A stretch of 64,000 bases of DNA, from positions 76,446,786 to 76,510,785 of the forward strand of contig OX439046.1 in NCBI GenBank assembly GCA_949317995.1, written 5' to 3'. Below the pieces are notes generated by a model that was not told the origin of the DNA, made no database searches, and saw only the letters and a list, made by a program, of their open reading frames with translations. A program made the position numbers and the translations under genes. This document shows, one piece after another, positions 36,501 through 52,690 of this stretch (position 1 is the first letter of the stretch; each line of letters opens with the position of its first letter). Source of the stretch: Acholoe squamosa. Taxonomy: Eukaryota; Annelida; Polychaeta; Phyllodocida; Polynoidae.

Positions 36501-39500
36501 CATAATGGGTATAGCAGGGTGTGGGGCATACAGACAGCTGTTTATAATTGGTATAGCAGGATGTGGGACATACAAATAGCTGTACATAATGGGTATAGCA
36601 GGGTGTGGGGCATACAGACAGCTGTACATAATGGGTATAGCAGGGTGTGGGGCATACAGACAGCTGTACATATTGGGTATAGCAGGGTGTGGTGCATACA
36701 GACAGCTGTACATAATGGGTATAGCAGGGTGTGGGGCATACAGACAGCTGTACATAATGGGTATAGCAGGGTGTGGGGCATACAGACAGCTGTAATGGGT
36801 ATAGCAGGGTGTGAGGCATACAGACTTCTGTACATTATGGGTATAGTAGGGTGTGGGGCATACAGACAGCTGTACATAATGGGTATAGCAGGGTGTGGGA
36901 CATACAGACAGCTGTATATAATGGGTATATCAGGGTGTAGGGCATACAGACAGTTGTAATGGGTATAGCAGGGTGTGGGGCATAAAGACTTCTGTACATA
37001 ATGGGTATAGCAGGGTGTGGGACATACAGACAGCTGTACATAATGGGTATAGCAGGGTGTGGGGCATACAGACAGCTGTACATAATGGGTGTGGGGCATA
37101 CAGACAGCTATACATAAAGACTTCTGTACATAATGGGTATAGCAGGATGTGGGGCATACAGACAGCTGTAATGGGTATAGCAGGGTGTGGGGCATACAGA
37201 CAGCTGTAATGGGTATAGCAGGGTGTGGGGCATACAGACTTCTGTACATAATGGGTATAGCAGGGTGTGGGGCATACAGACAGCTGTACATAATGGGTAT
37301 ATCAGGGTGTGGGGCATACAGACAGCTCTAATGGGTATAGCAGGGTGTGGGGCATATAGACAGCTGTACATAATGGGTATAGCAGGGTGTAGGACATACA
37401 GACAGCTGTACATAATGGGTATAGCCGGTGTGGGGCATACAGACTGCTGTACATAATGGGTATAGCAGGGTGTGGGGCATACAGACAGCTGTAATGGGTA
37501 TAGCAGGGTGTGGGACATACAGACAGCTGTACATAATGGGTATAGCAGGGTGTGGGGCATATAGACAGCTGTACATAATGGGTATAGCAGGGTGTAGGAC
37601 ATTCAGACAGCTGTACATAATGGGTATAGCAGGGTGTGGGGCATAGAGACAGCTGTACATAATGGGTATAGCAGGGTGTGGGGCATACCGACAGCTGTAC
37701 ATAATGGGTATAGCAGGGTGTGGGGCATACAGACAGCTGTACATAATGGGTATAGCAGGGTGTGGGGCATACAGACAGCTGTACATAATGGGTATAGCAG
37801 GGTGTGGGGCATACAGACAGCTGTACATAATGGGTATAGCAGGGTTTGGGGCATACAGACAGCTGTAATGGGTATAGCAGGGTGTGAGGCATACAGACTT
37901 CTGTACATTATGGGTATAGTAGGGTGTGGGGCATACAGACAGCTGTACATAATGGGTATAGCAGGGTGTGGGACATACAGACAGCTGTATATAATGGGTA
38001 TATCAGGGTGTGGTGCATACAGACAGCTGTAATGGGTATAGCTGGGTGTGGGACATACAGACTTCTGTACATAATGGGTATAGCAGGGTGTGGGACATAC
38101 AGACAGCTGTAATGGGTATAGCAAGGTGTGGGGCATACAGACAGCTGTAATGGGTATAGCAGGGTGTGGGGCATACAGACAGCTGTACATAATGGGTATA
38201 GCAGGGTGTGGGGCATGCAGAGAACTGTAATGGGTATAGCAGGGTGTGGTGCATACAAACAGCTGTACATAATCGGTATAGCAGGGTGTGGGGCATACAG
38301 ACAGCTGTAATGGGTATGGCAGGGTGTAGGGCATACAGACAGCTGTACATAATGGGTATAGCAGGGTGTGGGGCATACAGACAGCTGTAATGGATATAGC
38401 AGGGTGTGGGGCATACAGACAGCTGTACATAATGGGTATAGCAGGGTGTGGGACATACAGAAAGCTGTACATATTGGTATAGCAGGGAGTGGGGCATACA
38501 GACAGCTGTAATGGGTATAGCAGGGTGTGGGGCATACAGACAGCTGTAATGGGTATAGCAGGGTGTGGGGCATAGAGACAGCTGTACATAATGGGTATAG
38601 CAGGGTGTGGGGCATACAGACAGCTGTACATAATGGGTATAACAGGGTGTGGGGCATACAGACAGCTGTAATGGGTATAGCAGGGTGTGGGACATACAGA
38701 CAGCTGTACATAATGGGTATAGCAGGGTGTGGGGCATACAGACAGCTGTACATAATGGGTATAGCAGGGTGTGGGACATACAGACAGCTGTAATGGGTAT
38801 AGCAGGGTGTGGGGCATACAGGCAGCTGTACATAATGGGTATAACAGGTTGTGGGGCATACAGACAGCTGTACATAATGGGTATATCAGGGTGTGAGGCA
38901 TACAGACAGCTGTACATAATGGGTATAGAAGGGGTGTGGGGCATACAGACAGCTGTAATGGGTATAGCAGGGTGTGGGGCATGCAGACAGCTATACATAA
39001 TGGGTATAGCAGGGTGTGGGGCATACAGACAGCTGTAATGGGTATAGCAGGGTGTGGGGCATGCAGACAGCTGTACATAATGGGTATAGCAGGGTGTGGG
39101 GCATACAGACAGCTGTACATAATGGGTATAGCAGGGTGTGGGGCATACAGACAGCTTTACATAGTTGGTATAGCAGGGTGTGGGGCATACAGACAGCCGT
39201 AATGGGTATAGCAGGGTGTGGGGCATACAGACAGCTGTAATGGGTATAGCAGGGTGTGGGGCATGCAGACAGCTGTACATAATGGGTATAGCAGGGTGTG
39301 GGGCATACAGACAGCGGTATATAATGGGTATAGCAGGGTGTGGGGCATACAGACAGCTGTAATGGGTATAGCAGGGTGTGGGGCATACAGACAGCTGTAC
39401 ATAATGGGTATAGCAGGATGTGGGACATACAGACAGCTGTACATAATGGGTGTAGCAGGGTGTGGGGCATACAGGCAGCTGTAATGGGTATAGCAGGGTG

Positions 39501-42500
39501 TGGGGCATACAGACAGCTGTACATAATGGGTATACCAGGGTGTGGGGCATACAGACAGCTGTACATAATGGGTATAGCAGGGTGTGTGGCATGCAGACAG
39601 CTGTACATAATGGGTATAGCAGGGTGTGGGGCATACAGACAGCTGTACATAATGGGTATAGCAGAGTGTGGGGCATACAGACAGCTGTACATAATGGGTA
39701 TAGCAGGGTGTGGGGCATACAGACAGCTGTACATAATGGGTATAGCAGAGTGTGTGGCATACAGACAGCTGTACATAATGGGTATAGCAGGGTGTGGGGC
39801 ATACAGACAGCTGTAATGGGTATAGCAAGGTGTGGGGCATACAGACAGCTGTATATAATGGGAATAGCAGGATGTGGGACATACAGACAGCTGTAATGGG
39901 TATAGCAGAGTGTGGGGCATACAGACAGCTGTACATAATGGGTTTAGCAGGGTGTGGGGCATACAGACAGCTGTACATAATGGGTATATCAGGGTGTGGG
40001 GCATACAGACAGCTGTACATAATGGGTATCGCAGGGTGTGGGACATACAGACAGCTGTAATGGGTATAGCAAGGTGTGGGGCATACAGACAGCTGTAATG
40101 GGTATAGCAGGGTGTGGGGCATACAGACAGCTGTACATAATGGGTATAGCAGGGTGTGGGACATGCAGACAGCTGTAATGGGTATAGCAGGGTGTGGTGC
40201 ATACAAACAGCTGTACATAATGGGTATAGCAGGGTGTGGGGCATACAGACAGCTGTAATGGGTATAGCAGGGTGTGGGGCATACAGACAGCTGTACATAA
40301 TGGGTATAGCAGGGTGTGGGGCATAGAGACAGCTGTAATGGATATAGCAGGGTGTGGGGCATACAGACAGCTGTACATAATGGGTATAGCAGGGTGTGGG
40401 GCATACAGACAGCTGAATATAATGGGTATAGCAGGGTGTGGGGCATACAGACAGCTGTAATGGGTATAGCAGGGTGTGGGGCATACAGAGAGCTATAATG
40501 GGTATAGCAGGGTGTGGGGCATAGAGACAGCTGTATATAATGGGTATAGCAGGGTGTGGGGCATACAGACAGCTGTACATAATGGGTATAGCAGGGTGTG
40601 GGGCATATAGACAGCTGTACATAATGGGTATAGCAGGGTGTGGGGCATGCAGACAGCTGTAATGGGTATAGCAGGGTGTGGGACATACAGACTGCTGTAA
40701 TGGGTATAGCAGGGTGTGATGCATACTGACAGCTGTACATAATGGGTATAGCAGGGTATGGGACATACAGACAGCTGTACATAATGGGTATAACAGGGTG
40801 TAGGGCATACAGACAGCTGTAATGGGTATAGCAGGGTGTGGGGCATGCAGACAGCTGTACATAATGGGTATACCAGGGTGTGGGGCATACAGACAGCTGT
40901 AATGGGTATAGCAGGGTGTGGGGCATACAGACAGCTGTACATAATGGGTATAGCAGGGTGTGGGGCATACAGACAGCTGTATATAATGGGTATAGCAGGA
41001 TGTGGGACATACAAATAGCTGTACATAATGGGTATAGCAGGGTGTGGGGCATACAGTCAGCTGTACATAACGGGTATAGCAGGGTGTGGGGCATACAGAC
41101 AGCTGTACATAACGGGTATAGCAGGGTGTGGGGCATACAGACAGCTGTACATAATGGGTATAGCAGGGTGTGAGGCATACAGACAGCTGTACATAATGGG
41201 TATAGCAGGGTGTGGGACATATAGACAGCTGTACATAATGGGTATAGCAGGGTGTGGGGCATACAGGCAGCTGTAATGGGTATAGCAGGGTGTGGGGCAT
41301 ACAGACAGCTGTACATAATGGGTATACCAGGGTGTGGGGCATACAGACAGCTGTACATAATGGGTATAGCAGGGTGTGTGGCATGCAGACAGCTGTACAT
41401 AATGGGTATAGCAGGGTGTGGGGCATACAGACAGCTGTACATAATGGGTATAGCAGAGTGTGGGGCATACAGACAGCTGTACATAATGGGTATAGCAGGG
41501 TGTGGGGCATACAGACAGCTGTACATAATGGGTATAGCAGAGTGTGTGGCATACAGACAGCTGTACATAATGGGTATAGCAGGGTGTGGGGCATACAGAC
41601 AGCTGTAATGGGTATAGCAAGGTGTGGGGCATACAGACAGCTGTATATAATGGGAATAGCAGGATGTGGGACATACAGACAGCTGTAATGGGTATAGCAG
41701 AGTGTGGGGCATACAGACAGCTGTACATAATGGGTTTAGCAGGGTGTGGGGCATACAGACAGCTGTACATAATGGGTATATCAGGGTGTGGGGCATACAG
41801 ACAGCTGTACATAATGGGTATCGCAGGGTTTGGGGCATACAGACAGCTGTACATAATGTGTATAGCAGGGTGTGGGACATACAGACAGCTGTAATGGGTA
41901 TAGCAAGGTGTGGGGCATACAGACAGCTGTAATGGGTATAGCAGGGTGTGGGGCATACAGACAGCTGTACATAATGGGTATAGCAGGGTGTGGGACATGC
42001 AGACAGCTGTAATGGGTATAGCAGGGTGTGGTGCATACAAACAGCTGTACATAATGGGTATAGCAGGGTGTGGGGCATACAGACAGCTGTAATGGGTATA
42101 GCAGGGTGTGGGGCATACAGACAGCTGTACATAATGGGTATAGCAGGGTGTGGGGCATATAGACAGCTGTACATAATGGGTATAGCAGGGTGTGGGGCAT
42201 GCAGACAGCTGTAATGGGTATAGCAGGGTGTGCGACATACAGACTGCTGTAATGGGTATAGCAGGGTGTGATGCATACTGACAGCTGTACATAATGGGTA
42301 TAGCAGGGTATGGGACATACAGACAGCTGTACATAATGGGTATAACAGGGTGTAGGGCATACAGACAGCTGTAATGGGTATAGCAGGGTGTGGGGCATGC
42401 AGACAGCTGTACATAATGGGTATACCAGGGTGTGGGGCATACAGACAGCTGTAATGGGTATAGCAGGGTGTGGGGCATACAGACAGCTGTACATAATGGG

Positions 42501-45500
42501 TATAGCAGGGTGTGGGGCATACAGACAGCTGTATATAATGGGTATAGCAGGATGTGGGACATACAAATAGCTGTACATAATGGGTATAGCAGGGTGTGGG
42601 GCATACAGACAGCTGTACATAACGGGTATAGCAGGGTGTGGGGCATACAGACAGCTGTACATAACGGGTATAGCAGGGTGTGGGGCATACAGACAGCTGT
42701 ACATAATGGGTATAGCAGGGTGTGAGGCATACAGACAGCTGTACATAATGGGTATAGCAGGGTGTGGGACATACAGACAGCTGTACATAATGGGTATAGC
42801 AGGGTGTGGGGCATACAGGCAGCTGTAATGGGTATAGCAGGGTGTGGGGCATACAGACAGCTGTACATAATGGGTATACCAGGGTGTGGGGCATACAGAC
42901 AGCTGTACATAATGGGTATAGCAGGGTGTGTGGCATGCAGACAGCTGTACATAATGGGTATAGCAGGGTGTGGGGCATACAGACAGCTGTACATAATGGG
43001 TATAGCAGAGTGTGGGGCATACAGACAGCTGTACATAATGGGTATAGCAGGGTGTGGGGCATACAGACAGCTGTACATAATGGGTATAGCAGAGTGTGTG
43101 GCATACAGACAGCTGTACATAATGGGTATAGCAGGGTGTGGGGCATACAGACAGCTGTAATGGGTATAGCAAGGTGTGGGGCATACAGACAGCTGTATAT
43201 AATGGGAATAGCAGGATGTGGGACATACAGACAGCTGTAATGGGTATAGCAGAGTGTGGGGCATACAGACAGCTGTACATAATGGGTTTAGCAGGGTGTG
43301 GGGCATACAGACAGCTGTACATAATGGGTATATCAGGGTGTGGGGCATACAGACAGCTGTACATAATGGGTATCGCAGGGTTTGGGGCATACAGACAGCT
43401 GTATATAATGTGTATAGCAGGGTGTGGGACATACAGACAGCTGTAATGGGTATAGCAAGGTGTGGGGCATACAGACAGCTGTAATGGGTATAGCAGGGTG
43501 TGGGGCATACAGACAGCTGTACATAATGGGTATAGCAGGGTGTGGGACATGCAGACAGCTGTAATGGGTATAGTAGGGTGTGGTGCATACAAACAGCTGT
43601 ACATAATGGGTATAGCAGGGTGTGGGGCATACAGACAGCTGTAATGGGTATAGCAGGGTGTGGGGCATACAGACAGCTGTACATAATGGGTATAGCAGGG
43701 TGTGGGGCATACAGACAGCTGTAATGGATATAGCAGGGTGTGGGGCATACAGACAGCTGTACATAATGGGTATAGCAGGGTGTGGGGCATACAGACAGCT
43801 GAATATAATGGGTATAGCAGGGTGTGGGGCATACAGACAGCTGTAATTGGTATAGCAGGGTGTGGGGCATACAGAGAGCTATAATGGGTATAGCAGGGTG
43901 TGGGGCATAGAGACAGCTGTATATAATGGATATAGCAGGGTGTGGGGCATACAGACAGCTGTACATAATGGGTATAGCAGGGTGTGGGACATATAGACAG
44001 CTGTACATAATGGGTATAGCAGGGTGTGGGGCATGCAGACAGCTGTAATGGGTATAGCAGGGTGTGGGACATACAGACTGCTGTAATGGGTATAGCAGGG
44101 TGTGATGCATACTGACAGCTGTACATAATGGGTATAGCAGGGTATGGGACATACAGACAGCTGTACATAATGGGTATAACAGGGTGTAGGGCATACAGAC
44201 AGCTGTAATGGGTATAGCAGGGTGTGGGGCATGCAGACAGCTGTACATAATGGGTATACCAGGGTGTGGGGCATACAGACAGCTGTAATGGGTATAGCAG
44301 GGTGTGGGGCATACAGACAGCTGTAATGGGTATAGCAGGGTGTGGGGCATACAGACTTCTGTACATAATGGGTATAGCAGGGTGTGGGGCATACGGACAG
44401 CTGTACATAATGGGTATAGCAGGATGTGGGGCATACAGACAGCTGTAATGGGTATAGCAGGGTGTGGGGCATACAGACAGCTGTAATGGGTATAGCAGGG
44501 TGTGGGGCATACAGACTTCTGTACATAATGGGTATAGCAGGGTGTGGGGCATACAGACAGCTATATATATAATGGGTATATCAGGGTGTAGGGCATACAG
44601 ACAGTTGTAATGGGTATAGCAGGGTGTGGGGCATAAAGACTTCTGTACATAATGGGTATAGCAGGGTGTGGGACATACAGACAGCTGTACATAATGGGTA
44701 TAGCAGGGTGTGGGGCATACAGACAGCTGTACATAATGGGTGTGGGGCATACAGACAGCTATACATAAAGACTTCTGTACATAATGGGTATAGCAGGATG
44801 TGGGGCATACAGACAGCTGTAATGGGTATAGCAGGGTGTGGGGCATACAGACAGCTGTAATGGGTATAGCAGGGTGTGGGGCATACAGACTTCTGTACAT
44901 AATGGGTATAGCAGGGTGTGGGGCATACAGACAGCTGTACATAATGGGTATATCAGGGTGTGGGGCATACAGACAGCTCTAATGGGTATAGCAGGGTGTG
45001 GGGCATATAGACAGCTGTACATAATGGGTATAGCAGGGTGTAGGACATACAGACAGCTGTACATAATGGGTATAGCCGGTGTGGGGCATACAGACTGCTG
45101 TACATAATGGGTATAGCAGGGTGTGGGGCATACAGACAGCTGTAATGGGTATAGCAGGGTGTGGGACATACAGACAGCTGTACATAATGGGTATAGCAGG
45201 GTGTGGGGCATATAGACAGCTGTACATAATGGGTATAGCAGGGTGTAGGACATTCAGACAGCTGTACATAATGGGTATAGCAGGGTGTGGGGCATAGAGA
45301 CAGCTGTACATAATGGGTATAGCAGGGTGTGGGGCATACAGACAGCTGTACATAATGGGTATAGCAGGGTGTGGGGCATACAGACAGCTGTACATAATGG
45401 GTATAGCAGGGTGTGGGGCATACAGACAGCTGTACATAATGGGTATAGCAGGGTGTGGGGCATACAGACAGCTGTACATAATGGGTATAGCAGGGTGTGG

Positions 45501-48500
45501 GGCATACAGACAGCTGTAATGGGTATAGCAGGGTGTGAGGCATACAGACTTCTGTACATTATTGGTATAGTAGGGTGTGGGGCATACAGACAGCTGTACA
45601 TAATGGGTATAGCAGGGTGTGGGACATACAGACAGCTGTATATAATGGGTATATCAGGGTGTGGTGCATACAGACAGCTGTAATGGGTATAGCTGGGTGT
45701 GGGACATACAGACTTCTGTACATAATGGGTATAGCAGGGTGTGGGACATACAGACAGCTGTAATGGGTATAGCAAGGTGTGGGGCATACAGACAGCTGTA
45801 ATGGGTATAGCAGGGTGTGGGGCATACAGACAGCTGTACATAATGGGTATAGCAGGGTGTGGGGCATGCAGAGAACTGTAATGGGTATAGCAGGGTGTGG
45901 TGCATACAAACAGCTGTACATAATCGGTATAGCAGGGTGTGGGGCATACAGACAGCTGTAATGGGTATGGCAGGGTGTAGGGCATACAGACAGCTGTACA
46001 TAATGGGTATAGCAGGGTGTGGGGCATACAGACAGCTGTAATGGATATAGCAGGGTGTGGGGCATACAGACAGCTGTACATAATGGGTATAGCAGGGTGT
46101 GGGACATACAGACAGCTGTACATATTGGTATAGCAGGGAGTGGGGCATACAGACAGCTGTAATGGGTATAGCAGGGTGTGGGGCATACAGACAGCTGTAA
46201 TGGGTATAGCAGGGTGTGGGGCATACAGACAGCTGTACATAATGGGTATAGCAGGGTGTGGGGCATACAGACAGCTGTACATAATGGGTATAACAGGGTG
46301 TGGGGCATACAGACAGCTGTAATGGGTATAGCAGGGTGTGGGACATACAGACAGCTGTACATAATGGGTATAGCAGGGTGTGGGGCATACAGACAGCTGT
46401 ACATAATGGGTATAGCAGGGTGTGGGACATACAGACAGCTGTAATGGGTATAGCAGGGTGTGGGGCATACAGGCAGCTGTACATAATGGGTATAACAGGT
46501 TGTGGGGCATACAGACAGCTGTACATAATGGGTATATCAGGGTGTGAGGCATACAGACAGCTGTACATAATGGGTATAGCAGGGTGTGGGGCATACAGAC
46601 AGCTTTACATAGTTGGTATAGCAGGGTGTGGGGCATACAGACAGCCGTAATGGGTATAGCAGGGTGTGGGGCATACAGACAGCTGTACATAATGGGTATA
46701 GCAGGGTGTGAGGCATACAGACAGCTGTATATAATGGGTATAGCAGGGTGTGGGGCATGCAGACAGCTGTACATAATGGGTATAGCAGGGTGTGGGGCAT
46801 ACATACAGCTGTAATGGGTATAGCAGGGTGTGTGGCATACAGACAGCTGTACATAATGGGTATAGCAGGGTGTGGGGCATACAGACAGCTGAATATAATG
46901 GGTATAGCAGGGTGTGGGGCATACAGACAGCTGTAATGGGTATAGCAGGGTGTGGGGCATACAGAGAGCTATAATGGGTATAGCAGGGTGTGGGGCATAG
47001 AGACAGCTGTATATAATGGGTATAGCAGGGTGTGGGGCATACAGACAGCTGTACATAATGGGTATAGCAGGGTGTGGGGCATATAGACAGCTGTACATAA
47101 TGGGTATAGCAGGGTGTGGGGCATGCAGACAGCTGTAATGGGTATAGCAGGGTGTGGGACATACAGACTGCTGTAATGGGTATAGCAGGGTGTGATGCAT
47201 ACTGACAGCTGTACATAATGGGTATAGCAGGGTGTGGGGCATACAGACAGCTGTAATGGGTATGGCAGGGTGTAGGGCATACAGACAGCTGTACATAATG
47301 GGTATAGCAGGGTGTGGGGCATACAGACAGCTGTAATGGATATAGCAGGGTGTGGGGCATACAGACAGCTGTACATAATGGGTATAGCAGGGTGTGAGCA
47401 TACAGACAGCTGTACATAATGGGTATAGCAGGGTGTGGTGCATACAGACAGCTGTAATGGGTATAGCAGGGTGTGGGGCATACAGACAGCTGTTCATAAT
47501 GGGTATAGCAGGGTGTGGGGCATACAGACAGCTGTATATAATTGGTATAGCAGGATGTGGGACATACAAATAGCTGTACATAATGGGTATAGCAGGGTGT
47601 GGGGCATACAGACAGCTGTACATAATGGGTATAGCAGGGTGTGGGGCATACAGGCAGCTGTACATATTGGGTATAGCAGGGTGTGGTGCATACAGACAGC
47701 TGTACATAATGGGTATAGCAGGGTGTGGGGCATACAGACAGCTGTACATAATGGGTATAGCAGGATGTGGGACATACAAATAGCTGTACATAATGGGTAT
47801 AGCAGGGTGTGGGGCATACAGACAGCTGTATATAATGGGTATAGCAGGATGTGGGGCATACAGGCAGCTGTAATGGGTATAGCAGGGTGTGGGGCATACA
47901 GACAGCTGTACATAATGGGTATACCAGGGTGTGGGGCATACAGACAGCTGTACATAATGGGTATAGCAGGGTGTGTGGCATGAAGACAGCTGTACATAAT
48001 GGGTATAGCAGGGTGTGGGGCATACAGACAGCTGTACATAATGGGTATAGCAGAGTGTGGGGCATACAGACAGCTGTACATAATGGGTATAGCAGGGTGT
48101 GGGGCATACAGACAGCTGTACATAATGGGTATAGCAGAGTGTGTGGCATACAGACAGCTGTACATAATGGGTATAGCAGGGTGTGGGGCATACAGACAGC
48201 TGTAATGGGTATAGCAAGGTGTGGGGCATACAGACAGCTGTATATAATGGGAATAGCAGGATGTGGGACATACAGACAGCTGTAATGGGTATAACAGAGT
48301 GTGGGGCATACAGACAGCTGTACATAATGGGTTTAGCAGGGTGTGGGGCATACAGACAGCTGTACATAATGGGTATATCAGGGTGTGGGGCATACAGACA
48401 GCTGTACATAATGGGTATCGCAGGGTTTGGGGCATACAGACAGCTGTACATAATGTGTATAGCAGGGTGTGGGACATACAGACAGCTGTAATGGGTATAG

Positions 48501-50580
48501 CAAGGTGTGGGGCATACAGACAGCTGTAATGGGTATAGCAGGGTGTGGGGCATACAGACAGCTGTACATAATGGGTATAGCAGGGTGTGGGACATGCAGA
48601 CAGCTGTAATGGGTATAGCAGGGTGTGGTGCATACAAACAGCTGTACATAATGGGTATAGCAGGGTGTGGGGCATACAGACAGCTGTAATGGGTATAGCA
48701 GGGTGTGGGGCATACAGGCAGCTGTACATAATGGGTATAGCAGGGTGTGGGGCATAGAGACAGCTGTAATGGATATAGCAGGGTGTGGGGCATACAGACA
48801 GCTGTACATAATGGGTATAGCAGGGTGTGGGGCATACAGACAGCTGAATATAATGGGTATAGCAGGGTGTGGGGCATACAGACAGCTGTAATGGGTATAG
48901 CAGGGTGTGGGGCATACAGAGAGCTATAATGGGTATAGCAGGATGTGGGACATACAAATAGCTGTACATAATGGGTATAGCAAGGTGTGGGGCATACAGA
49001 CAGCTGTATATAATGGGAATAGCAGGATGTGGGACATACAGACAGCTGTAATGGGTATAGCAGAGTGTGGGGCATACAGACAGCTGTACATAATGGGTTA
49101 AGCAGGGTGTGGGGCATACAGACAGCTGTATATAATGGGTATATCAGGGTGTGGGGCATACAGACAGCTGTAATGGGTATAGCAGGGTGTGGGGCATACA
49201 GACAGCTGTACATAATGGGTATAGCAGGGTGTGGGACATACAGACAGCTGTACATAATGGGTATAGCAGGGTGTGGGGCATACAGACAGCTGTAATGGGT
49301 ATAGCAAGGTGTGGGGCATACAGACAGCTGTACATAATGGGTATAGCAGGGTGTGGGGCATACAGACAGCTGTACATAATGTGTATAGCAGGGTGTGGGA
49401 CATACAGACAGCTGTAAGGGGTATAGCAAGGTGTGGGGCATACAAACAGCTGTAATGGGTATAGCAGGGTGTGGGGCATACAGACAGCTGTACATAATGG
49501 GTATAGCAGGGTGTGGGGCATGCAGACAGCTGTACATAATGGGTATAGCAGGGTGTGGGGCATACAGACAGCTGTACATAATGGGTATAGCAGGGTGTGG
49601 GGCATACAGACAGCTGTAATGGGTATAGCAGGGTGTGGGGCATACAGACAGCTGTACATAATGGGTATAGCAGGGTGTGGGGCATACAGACAGCTGTAAT
49701 GGATATAGCAGGGTGTGGGGCATACAGACAGCTGTACATAATGGGTATAGCAGGGTGTGGGGCATACAGACAGCTGTAATGGGTATAGCAGGGTGTAGGG
49801 CATACAGACAGCTGTATATAATGGGTATAGCAGGGTGTGGGGCATACAGACAGCTGTACATAATGGGTATAGCAGGGTGTGGGGCATATAGACAGCTGTA
49901 CATAATGGGTATAGCAGGGTGTGGGGCATACAGACAGCTGTAATGGGTATAGCAGGGTGTGGGACATACAGACAGCTGTACATAATGGGTATAGCAGGGT
50001 GTGGGACATACAGACTGCTGTACATAATGGCTATAGCAGGATGTAGGGCATACAGAAAGCTGTACATAATGGGTATAGCAGGGTGTGGGACATGCAGACA
50101 GCTGTACATAATGGGTATAGCAGGGTGTGGGGCATACAGACAGCTGTAATGGGTATATCAGGGTGTGGGGCATACAGACAGCTGTAATGGGTATAGCAGG
50201 GTGTGGGACATACAGACAGCTGTACATAATGGGTATAGCAGGGTGTGGGGCATACAGACAGCTGTACATAATGGGTATAGCACGGTGTGGGGCATACAGA
50301 CAGCTGTACATAATAGGTATAGCAGGGTGTGGGGCATGCAGACAGCTGTACATAATGGGTATAGCAGGGTGTGGGGCATACAGACAGCTGTACATAATGG
50401 GTATAGCAGGGTGTGGGGCATACAGACAGCTGTACATAATGGGTATAGCAGGGTGTGGGGCATACAGACAGCTGTAATGGGTATAGCAGGGTGTGGGGCA
50501 TACAGACAGCTGTACATAATGGGTATAGCAGGGTGTGAGGAATACAGACAGCTGTATATAATGGGTATAGCAGGGTGTGG

Positions 50581-52085
50581 GGCATGCAGACAGCTGTAAT
50601 GGGTATAGCAGGGTGTGGGACATACAGACTGCTGTAATGGGTATAGCAGGGTGTGAGGCATACTGACAGCTGTACATAATGGGTATAGCAGGGTATGGGA
50701 CATACAGACAGCTGTACATAATGGGTATAGCAGGGTGTGGGGCATACAGACAGCTGTAATGGGTATAGCAGGGTGTGGGGCATGCAGACAGCTGTACATA
50801 ATGGGTATAGCAGGGTGTGGGGCATACAGACAGCTGTAATGGGTATAGCAGGGTGTGGGGCATACAGACAGCTGTACATAATGGGTATAGCAGGGTGTGG
50901 GGCATACAGACAGCTGTACATAATGGGTATAGCAGGGTGTGGGGCATACAGACAGCTGTACATAATGGGTATAGCAGGGTGTGGTGCATACAGGCAGCTG
51001 TAATGGGTATAGCAGGGTGTGGGGCATACAGACAGCTGTACATAATGGGTATAGCAGGGTGTGGGGCATACAGACAGCTGTATATAATTGGTATAGCAGG
51101 ATGTGGGACATACAAATAGCTGTACATAATGGGTATAGCAGGGTGTGGGGCATACAGACAGCTGTACATAATGGGTATAGCAGGGTGTGGGGCATACAGA
51201 CAGCTGTACATATTGGGTATAGCACGGTGTGGTGCATACAGACAGCTGTACATAATGGGTATAGCAGGGTGTGGGGCATACAGACAGCTGTACATAATGG
51301 GTATAGCAGGGTGTGGGGCATACAGACAGCTGTAATGGGTATAGCAGGGTGTGGGGCATACAGACAGCTGTACATAATGGGTATAGCAGGGTGTGGGGCA
51401 TACAGACAGCTGTACATAATGGGTATAGCAGGGTGTGGGGCATACAGACAGCTGTAATGGGTATAGCAGGGTGTGGGGCATACAGACAGCTGTACATAAT
51501 GGGTATAGCAGGGTGTGGGACATACAGACAGCTGTACATAATTGGTATAGCAGGGTGTGGGGCATACAGACAGCTGTAATGGGTATAGCAGGGTGTGGGA
51601 CATACAGACAGCTGTACATAATGGGTATAGCAGGGTGTGGGGCATACAGACAGCTGTACATAATGGGTATAGCAGGGTGTGGGGCATACAAACAGCTGTA
51701 TATAATGGGTATAGCAGGATGTGGGACATACAAATAGCTATACATAATGGGTATAGCAGGGTGTGGGGCATACAGACAGCTGTACATAATGGGTATAGCA
51801 GGGTGTGGGGCATACAGACAGCTGTACATAATGGGTATAGCAGGGTGTGGGGCATACAGACAGCTGTACATAATGGGTATAGCAGGGTGTGGGGCATACA
51901 GACAGCTGTACATAATGGGTATAGCAGGGTGTGGGGCATACAGACAGCTGTACATAATGGGTATAGCAGGGTGTGGTGCAAACAGACAGCTGTACATAAT
52001 GGGTATAGCAGGGTATGGTGCATACAGACAGCTGTACATAATGGGTATAGCAGGGTGTGGGACATACAGACAGCTGTACATAATG
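50581..52085. repeat. Higher-order block D, first copy (~1.5 kb)
   Basis: The block matches about 60,925-62,429 at a constant offset of 10,344 with few differences. The 10 kb between the copies contains other duplicated blocks, so copies have been inserted or separated after duplication. Confidence 0.8.
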
Positions 52086-52690
52086 GGTATAGCAGGGTAT
52101 GGGACATACAGACAGCTGTACATAATGGGTATAACAGGGTGTAGGGCATACAGACAGCTGTACATAATGGGTATAGCAGGGTGTGGGGCATGCAGACAGC
52201 TGTACATAATGGGTATACCAGGGTGTGGGGCATACAGACAGCTGTAATGGGTATAGCAGGGTGTGGGGCATACAGACAGCTGTAATGGGTATAGCAGGGT
52301 GTGGGGCATACAGACTTCTGTACATAATGGGTATAGCAGGGTGTGGGGCATACGGACAGCTGTACATAATGGGTATAGCAGGATGTGGGGCATACAGACA
52401 GCTGTAATGGGTATAGCAGGGTGTGGGGCATACAGACAGCTGTAATGGGTATAGCAGGGTGTGGGGCATACAGACTTCTGTACATAATGGGTATAGCAGG
52501 GTGTGGGGCATACAGACAGCTATATATATAATGGGTATATCAGGGTGTAGGGCATACAGACAGTTGTAATGGGTATAGCAGGGTGTGGGGCATAAAGACT
52601 TCTGCACATAATGGGTATAGCAGGGTGTGGGACATACAGACAGCTGTACATAATGGGTATAGCAGGGTGTGGGGCATACAGACAGCTGTA

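Noticed and set aside
45254..52393. 2,379-codon minus-strand open frame, and the similar frames of 100-1,300 codons across the array
   Set aside because: The monomer lacks stops in all three minus-strand frames, so long frames are guaranteed. Several overlap in different frames on the same DNA, starts are arbitrary, and the peptide is a plain repeat with no domain.
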